Source: Mumia sp050632745 (lineage in GTDB: Bacteria > Actinomycetota > Actinomycetes > Propionibacteriales > Nocardioidaceae). From it: a DNA stretch of 64,000 nt. A program made the position numbers and the translations under genes. Below, in pieces: positions 58,491 to 64,000 of the stretch; the first letter of the stretch is position 1; each line of letters opens with the position of its first letter. Under the pieces are notes generated by a model that was not told the origin of the DNA, searched no databases, and saw only the letters and a program-made list of their open reading frames with translations. The stretch is taken from assembly GCF_050632745.1 (NCBI RefSeq), contig NZ_JBODSD010000005.1:124001-188000 (forward strand). Direction: 5' to 3'.

Positions 58491-59137
58491 CGCCCCTCCT
58501 CGCTCTCGAACGTGATGCTGCGGATCAGCGAGGCGACCGCCTGGGCGTCGCCGGTCGGCGCCGCCTTCGCCGCGACGACCTCGACCTCCAGACCGACCCC
58601 GTCCACGACGAACGCCGTGATCGCCCCGTCGGTGCTGGCGCTCACGTAGCGCGCCATCACGCCGGTGACACCGGAGTCGGTACGGACCGACGCCCGGCCG
58701 CCGGTCACCTTCGGACCCGACTTGTTGAGGGCGTCGGTGGTCTTCTCCAGCTGGTCCAGCAGCTCCTGCGGCGTCCCGTCGAACGGACCGGTGGTCAGGC
58801 GGACGGTGACCCTGCCGTTCGACACCGTCGCGGTCGTCGGTGTGCTCGAGTTCACCGGCTCCTCCCCTCGCCGGACGCCGTCCTCGATCTCCCAGCCGAC
58901 CGGCGGCGCGAACGTGACGCCGTCGCGGAGGACCATCACGTCGCCGGCCTCCACCGGATCGTCGTACGGGACCGCGTCGTCGATCGCGGGGAGCGCGAGG
59001 TTGAAGAACAGGGCGACGGCGAGGACGACGAGGGCGGGTGCGATCGTACGCCGGTCGAAGCCGAACCAGCGGCGTTCGACCGGGACCCAGCCGGGTAGGG
59101 AGGACGGCGCCGGCACCGCCGGCTCGGGGACGGTCAT
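58487..59137 (-). CDS. Membrane-anchored protein of unknown function
   Basis: 216 residues. One transmembrane helix near residues 33-53 (TIAPALVVLAVALFFNLALP) with an extracellular alpha/beta domain (GVTFAPPVGWEIEDGVRRGE to ASLIRSITFES) that resembles PsbP/lipoprotein-type folds. No catalytic residues seen. The stop overlaps the PrsW start, so it may be a PrsW partner or substrate. AAGGAGTCCC precedes the ATG; a TAGGTT box lies at 59172-59177 on the minus strand. Confidence 0.75.
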   Translation of the reverse strand: MTVPEPAVPAPSSLPGWVPVERRWFGFDRRTIAPALVVLAVALFFNLALPAIDDAVPYDDPVEAGDVMVLRDGVTFAPPVGWEIEDGVRRGEEPVNSSTPTTATVSNGRVTVRLTTGPFDGTPQELLDQLEKTTDALNKSGPKVTGGRASVRTDSGVTGVMARYVSASTDGAITAFVVDGVGLEVEVVAAKAAPTGDAQAVASLIRSITFESEEGR

Positions 59138-59209
59138 GGGACTCCTTGTCGGCGAGCGAGCGGGCGCGTCCAACCTAACGGCGAACGGACCCGGCCGCAC
59201 GCGGTCGGA

Positions 59210-60441
<1,232 letters not shown>

Positions 60442-60445
<4 letters not shown>

Positions 60446-61479
60446 AGCGCGTGCACGATCTCGGCGAAGCGACGGAGGTCGTTCATCGGATCGGCGCCGA
60501 CCGGCGTCACTTGGACCACCGTCACACCGTCGTCCTGGTAGGCCTGCAGCCTGTCGCGAAGGTACGCCTCATCGCCGATCAGCGACGTGCCTTCGAGCAG
60601 CGGCGCGGGGAGCGCTGCCGTCGCCTCGGCGACGTGACCCTCGAGGTAGAGGTCCTGCACCTTCTCTGCCTCCGCCTCCCACCCGTATCCCCGGACGACG
60701 CGATTGTAGAAGTTGGCCTCGCGCGTGCCCATCGCCCCGACGTAGAACGTCAGGTGCGCTCGGTCGAGCTCACGGAGGTGCTCGACGTCGGCACCGACGG
60801 CCATCGGCCCGCCGGACACGACCTGGAACGGCGACAGGCCCTCGTCCCGCTTCGCGAGTCCTGCCGCGACCGCCGGACCCCACACGCGGTCGGCCTTCTC
60901 GGGGATGTGGAGGAACGGGATCCAGCCCTCGGCGACCTCCGCGGCCAGCTCGACGTTCTTCGGGCCCAGCGCGGCGACAAGCACCGGGATCTGTGGACGC
61001 AGCGGACGGTGCAGCAGCTTCAACGGCTTGCCCGCGCCGGTCCCCTGCTCCTTCGGCAGCGGCACCGTGTAGCGCCGGCCGGCGTGGTCGAGGTGCTCGC
61101 GCCGCCACACGGTGCGCACGATCTCGATGATCTCGCGCGTGCGCCCGAGCGGGGCGTCGTACGCGAGCCCGTGCCAGCCCTCGACCACCTGAGGCCCGCT
61201 GGCCCCGATCCCGAGCGTGAACCGCCCGTCGGAGACCTGGTCGAGCCCGGCAGCGGTCATGGCGAGCAGCGCCGGCGTGCGGGAGTAGATCGACACGATC
61301 CCCGACATCAGCTCGACCCGCTCGGTGACGCCGGCGAGCAGCCCGAGAATGCTGACAGCGTCGAAGCCGTACGACTCGGGGACCGAGATCACGTCGACAC
61401 CTGCCCGCTCGTACTCGGCGGCGAGCGTCCGGATCGAGCCGATGTCCGTCCTCGGGTCGATCCCGACGGCGAGCTTCAT
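60442..61479 (-). CDS. LLM-class flavin/F420-dependent oxidoreductase
   Basis: 345 residues, luciferase-like barrel. MKLAVGIDPRTDIGSIRTLA at the start, GFDAVSILGLLAGVTERVEL and FTLGIGASGPQVVEGWHG are characteristic. It lacks an extra domain and probably uses F420 or FMN. ATG at 61479 has GGGAGGTGCCCAGC upstream; a longer frame to 61557 is unlikely. Follows the binding protein by 14 bp. Confidence 0.87.
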
Positions 61480-61493
61480 GCTGGGCACCTCCC

Positions 61494-62681
61494 TCAGTCC
61501 GACTCGAACGACTCGACGTGGTCGACGCTCTGCCCCGACACGCGGTAGAGGTGCCACTGCGCGTACGGGTAGTGGTCGTCCCCGTCATAGCCGAACGCGT
61601 CAGCCAGGCCCGGAAGCTCGACCGTCGTCTTCTCCAGCTGTTCCTTCAGCTGCTCGCCGCTGCAGGGATAGCCGCACTCCTCGAGCGCTGCGCCGAAGAG
61701 CCGGGCGGTCATGTACGCGGGGACCGTGTAGGCACCGTTGAGCTCGAGCACGTTGTCCGACGGCATCGTCCCGTCGACCGCCGCGAGGAACTCTGTGGCG
61801 GCACCCTCCGCGGAGGCTGGGTCCACGACCTCGTTCACCGTCAGGGCGTAGACGTCCTTGTCGGTGGACTCGGCGAGCGAGGGCAGGTTGCCGGTCCCGT
61901 CGACCCAGATGAACGGAGCGCCGATCCCGGCGCTGCGCACACCCTTCAGCACGCTGAGGAACCCGGGGCCCGTGTTGCTCATCATGACGACGTCCGGCTT
62001 GGCCGCGACGATCTTGGCGACCTGCGCCGAGGAGTCGCTCGCGGCGATGTCGATCTCCTGGCGGGTGACGATCTCGACCCCTGCGTCGGCGGCCTTCTCC
62101 TCGACCTGGTCGCCGAAGCCGACGGACGTGAGCGTGTTGATGTTGACCAGCGCGGCACGGGGCGCGTCGACGCCTGCGACCTTCGCGGCCGCGGCCAGGA
62201 TGGCACTGCCGGCCTTCGTGTTGTCCGCGCCCAGGCTGAAGGCGTAGTCGTTCTTCTCGGCGAGCGACATGCACGCCAGCGGCACCTTGTAGCGCTCCGC
62301 CACCGGTGTGCCCGCCGAGCAGTTGGCGCTGAGGACGAAGCCGAAGATCGCGTTGACCTCTTCCGCGGTCGCCAGCTGGGTGGTGTTGGTGGCGGTGCGG
62401 GAGGCGTCAGCAGCGTTGTCGAGCGTGACGAGCTCGATCTTGTGCCCGTCGATCCCGCCGTCGGCGTTGACCTCGTCGATGTAGGCCTGGATGCCGACCT
62501 GCATGCCCTCGCCGTAGTAGGCGGTGACGCCGGAGAGCTCGGCGTTGATGCCCCACTTGTACGTCCCGTCGCCGTCGGACGAACCGCTCGCTCCGTCGTC
62601 TCCGCTGCACGCGGAGGCCACGAGGGCGAGGACTCCTGTCGCGACGACTGACACGATCCCGCGCGTACGCGTGGACTTCAT
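61494..62681 (-). CDS. Branched-chain amino-acid-type ABC substrate-binding lipoprotein
   Basis: 395 residues of the Peripla_BP_6 family. Lipobox LALVASAC near residue 25 puts it on the membrane surface. Body: AELSGVTAYYGEGMQVGIQA, FGFVLSANCSAGTPVAERYK, MMSNTGPGFLSVLKGVRSAG. An unusual pair of cysteines is in LEECGYPCSGEQ near the C-terminus. The ligand is unknown; the neighbouring LLM and thiolase genes suggest a carboxylic acid or isoprenoid-like compound. GGAGGTCCACC precedes the ATG. Confidence 0.88.
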   Translation of the reverse strand: MKSTRTRGIVSVVATGVLALVASACSGDDGASGSSDGDGTYKWGINAELSGVTAYYGEGMQVGIQAYIDEVNADGGIDGHKIELVTLDNAADASRTATNTTQLATAEEVNAIFGFVLSANCSAGTPVAERYKVPLACMSLAEKNDYAFSLGADNTKAGSAILAAAAKVAGVDAPRAALVNINTLTSVGFGDQVEEKAADAGVEIVTRQEIDIAASDSSAQVAKIVAAKPDVVMMSNTGPGFLSVLKGVRSAGIGAPFIWVDGTGNLPSLAESTDKDVYALTVNEVVDPASAEGAATEFLAAVDGTMPSDNVLELNGAYTVPAYMTARLFGAALEECGYPCSGEQLKEQLEKTTVELPGLADAFGYDGDDHYPYAQWHLYRVSGQSVDHVESFESD

Positions 62682-62719
62682 GGTGGACCTCCGTGCTAGG
62701 GGGAGCTGTTGCTGACCGT

Positions 62720-63481
62720 TCACTCTGCTGACTGCCCGAGGTAGGACCGCTTCACCTCGGCGCTCGCCATCACCTCGCCGGGATCCCCGACGCGCAGGAC
62801 CTCGCCGAAGTTCATCGCCATCAGCCGGTCGCAGTTGCTGACGACGAAGCCGGGGTCGTGGTCGATGAGGACGATCGTCCGGCCGAGCCTTCGCATCTCG
62901 GAGAGCGCGTCGGCGATCGCGCCGCGTTCGCTGGCGCTGACGCCTGAGGTCGGCTCGTCGAGCAGGACGAGCTCGCCACCGACCGCGAGCGCGCGCGCCA
63001 TGTCGGCGAGCTTCTGCACAGCGCTCGACAGCTCGCCCAGCGGTCGATGCGCGTACGCGCCGAGGTCGAGTAGCTCGAGGGCCTCCATCGCGCGGGTCCG
63101 GCTCGTCTGCGCGAACCGCGTACGCCGGTGGTCGGAGAACCTCAACGCTCCCCACACCGAGTTCTTGAGCTGTCCCAGGGACACGAGGTCGAGCACGCTC
63201 AGATGGGTGAAGTACTGGGTCGACTGCAGGCTCCGCCCGATGCCGTGGCCGCGGACCTTGTGAGGCGAGATGCCGGTGAGCGTCTCGCCCTTGAAGACGA
63301 CGTCCCCGCGGACGGTGGGGACGACCCCGCTGACGACGTTGAGGATCGTCGTCTTGCCCGCACCGTTCGGACCGACGATGCCGAACGTGTGGCCTTGCGC
63401 CACCTCGAAGCTGATGTCGCGCAGGATCGAGACTCCTCCGAGCTCGACGTCCACGCTCTGGAGTGCCAGCAGCACGGTCAC
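62720..63481 (-). CDS. livG: LivG-type ABC transporter ATPase
   Basis: 253 residues. Walker A GPNGAGKTT near residue 38, Q-loop ... GIGRSLQSTQYFTHLSVLD, Walker B ELVLLDEPTSGVSASERGAI and H-loop LIDHD. The ABC signature is LGELSSAVQKLADMARAL, which departs from the usual LSGGQ by having SSAVQ. GTG start is coupled to the LivF stop (GTGA). The permease genes must lie outside the window. Confidence 0.85.
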   Translation of the reverse strand: MTVLLALQSVDVELGGVSILRDISFEVAQGHTFGIVGPNGAGKTTILNVVSGVVPTVRGDVVFKGETLTGISPHKVRGHGIGRSLQSTQYFTHLSVLDLVSLGQLKNSVWGALRFSDHRRTRFAQTSRTRAMEALELLDLGAYAHRPLGELSSAVQKLADMARALAVGGELVLLDEPTSGVSASERGAIADALSEMRRLGRTIVLIDHDPGFVVSNCDRLMAMNFGEVLRVGDPGEVMASAEVKRSYLGQSAE

Positions 63482-64000
63482 ACCTTCTCTCGACCCAGGT
63501 AGGTGTCGAGGACTCCCTCGACATCGAGCTCGTCGATGGCGCCTTCGGCGACCACGACGCCGTCGTCCATCACCTGCACGCGGTCGGCCACCGCGAGGGA
63601 CTCCGCGACCGACTGGTCCGCGGCGAGGATGGCGAGGCCCTGCTCGTCGGCGAGCCGCCGCAGGTACTGCATGAGCTCGCGGACGACGCCCGGCGCCAGC
63701 CCGAGCGACAGCTCGTCGACCAGCAGCACCTTCGGCGTCCGCAGCAGCGCGAGCGCCGTGGCGAGCATCTGGCGCTCACCACCGCTCAACAGGCCGGCGC
63801 GGACGGCGAGGCGGTCCTGCAGCCGGGGGAAGTACTCCAGGACCTGGTGCTTGAGCGCCTTGCTCGGCGCGACGAGACGCAGCTGCTCGTCGACCGTCAT
63901 CCCCGTGAACACCTTGTTGCGTTCCGCGATCAGCTCCAGCCCGGCGCGCGAGAGCGCCAGCGGGTGGGGCCGGCGTACGGGCTTGCCGAGCAGCTCGACC
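63478..64000 (-). CDS. livF: LivF-type ABC transporter ATPase, 5' end outside window
   Basis: The C-terminal 173 codons are visible; translation continues in frame past the right edge. Signature LLSGGERQMLATALALLRTP, Walker B VLLVDELSLGLAPGVV and H-loop AADQS (His replaced by Gln, as is common in LivF). It would pair with LivG. Confidence 0.85.
   Translation of the reverse strand, partial: VELLGKPVRRPHPLALSRAGLELIAERNKVFTGMTVDEQLRLVAPSKALKHQVLEYFPRLQDRLAVRAGLLSGGERQMLATALALLRTPKVLLVDELSLGLAPGVVRELMQYLRRLADEQGLAILAADQSVAESLAVADRVQVMDDGVVVAEGAIDELDVEGVLDTYLGREKV

Overview
The window is about 70% GC, densely coded, and has the codon bias, ArsR/TetR/ECF regulators, Tat-exported enzymes, F420-type enzymes and GAF-ANTAR proteins of a soil actinobacterium. 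A member of the Propionibacteriales (Nocardioidaceae-like) is my best guess, by inference from gene style only. I see no phage, transposon, CRISPR, rRNA or tRNA. Many genes have a TANNNT box exactly 6-7 nt before the start codon, the signature of leaderless transcripts.

Layout. 1-7.6 kb: a truncated secreted GH84 N-acetylglucosaminidase under a DasR-like site, small stress/membrane proteins, an alpha/beta hydrolase, a VOC protein, a frameshifted dihydrofolate-reductase-like gene, a GAF-ANTAR protein and a DUF2975/HTH pair. 7.7-10.2 kb: a three-gene overlapping operon of a 27-residue-repeat Gly/Ala/Asp-rich protein, a JmjC-type oxygenase and a sucrase/ferredoxin-like protein; this is the best candidate for an undescribed modification system. 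10.5-21 kb: a second GAF-ANTAR protein, DUF1838, an AAA+ ATPase, AraC and ArsR-type regulators, and a secreted GH3 (NagZ-like) enzyme with a palindromic operator. 20.8-24.6 kb: a CmtR-like metal sensor with a CDF transporter, a DUF4334/alcohol dehydrogenase pair and a YwaF membrane protein. 25-30.6 kb: secreted GH15 glucoamylase, a PPOX protein, a GyrI-like protein, a remarkable protein with serine at every third residue over 27 consecutive triplets, an MBL hydrolase and an SDR. 30.7-32.6 kb: an ECF sigma factor, RskA-like anti-sigma factor and secreted protein, with two similar candidate promoters. 32.8-39 kb: an XRE regulator divergent from an M24 peptidase, TetR/hydrolase pairs, an alcohol dehydrogenase and a cupin.

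39-45.1 kb is the clearest metabolic unit: a TetR regulator divergent from two tandem latex clearing protein genes (lcp), followed by oxiB and oxiA (molybdenum hydroxylase and its 2Fe-2S subunit). Lcp cleaves poly(cis-1,4-isoprene) to keto-aldehydes and OxiAB is thought to oxidise the aldehyde ends, so this organism probably grows on natural rubber.

45.3-59 kb: a histidine kinase/response regulator pair, a secreted cutinase, TetR/EamA and TetR/3-ketosteroid-dehydrogenase-like pairs with palindromic operators, a large secreted MBL enzyme divergent from a Tat-exported TIM-barrel protein, a PEP-mutase/isocitrate-lyase-family gene and a PrsW protease. 59.2-64 kb: a five-gene run for branched-chain-type ABC uptake (two ATPases and a binding lipoprotein), an LLM-family oxidoreductase and a thiolase, cut by the window end.
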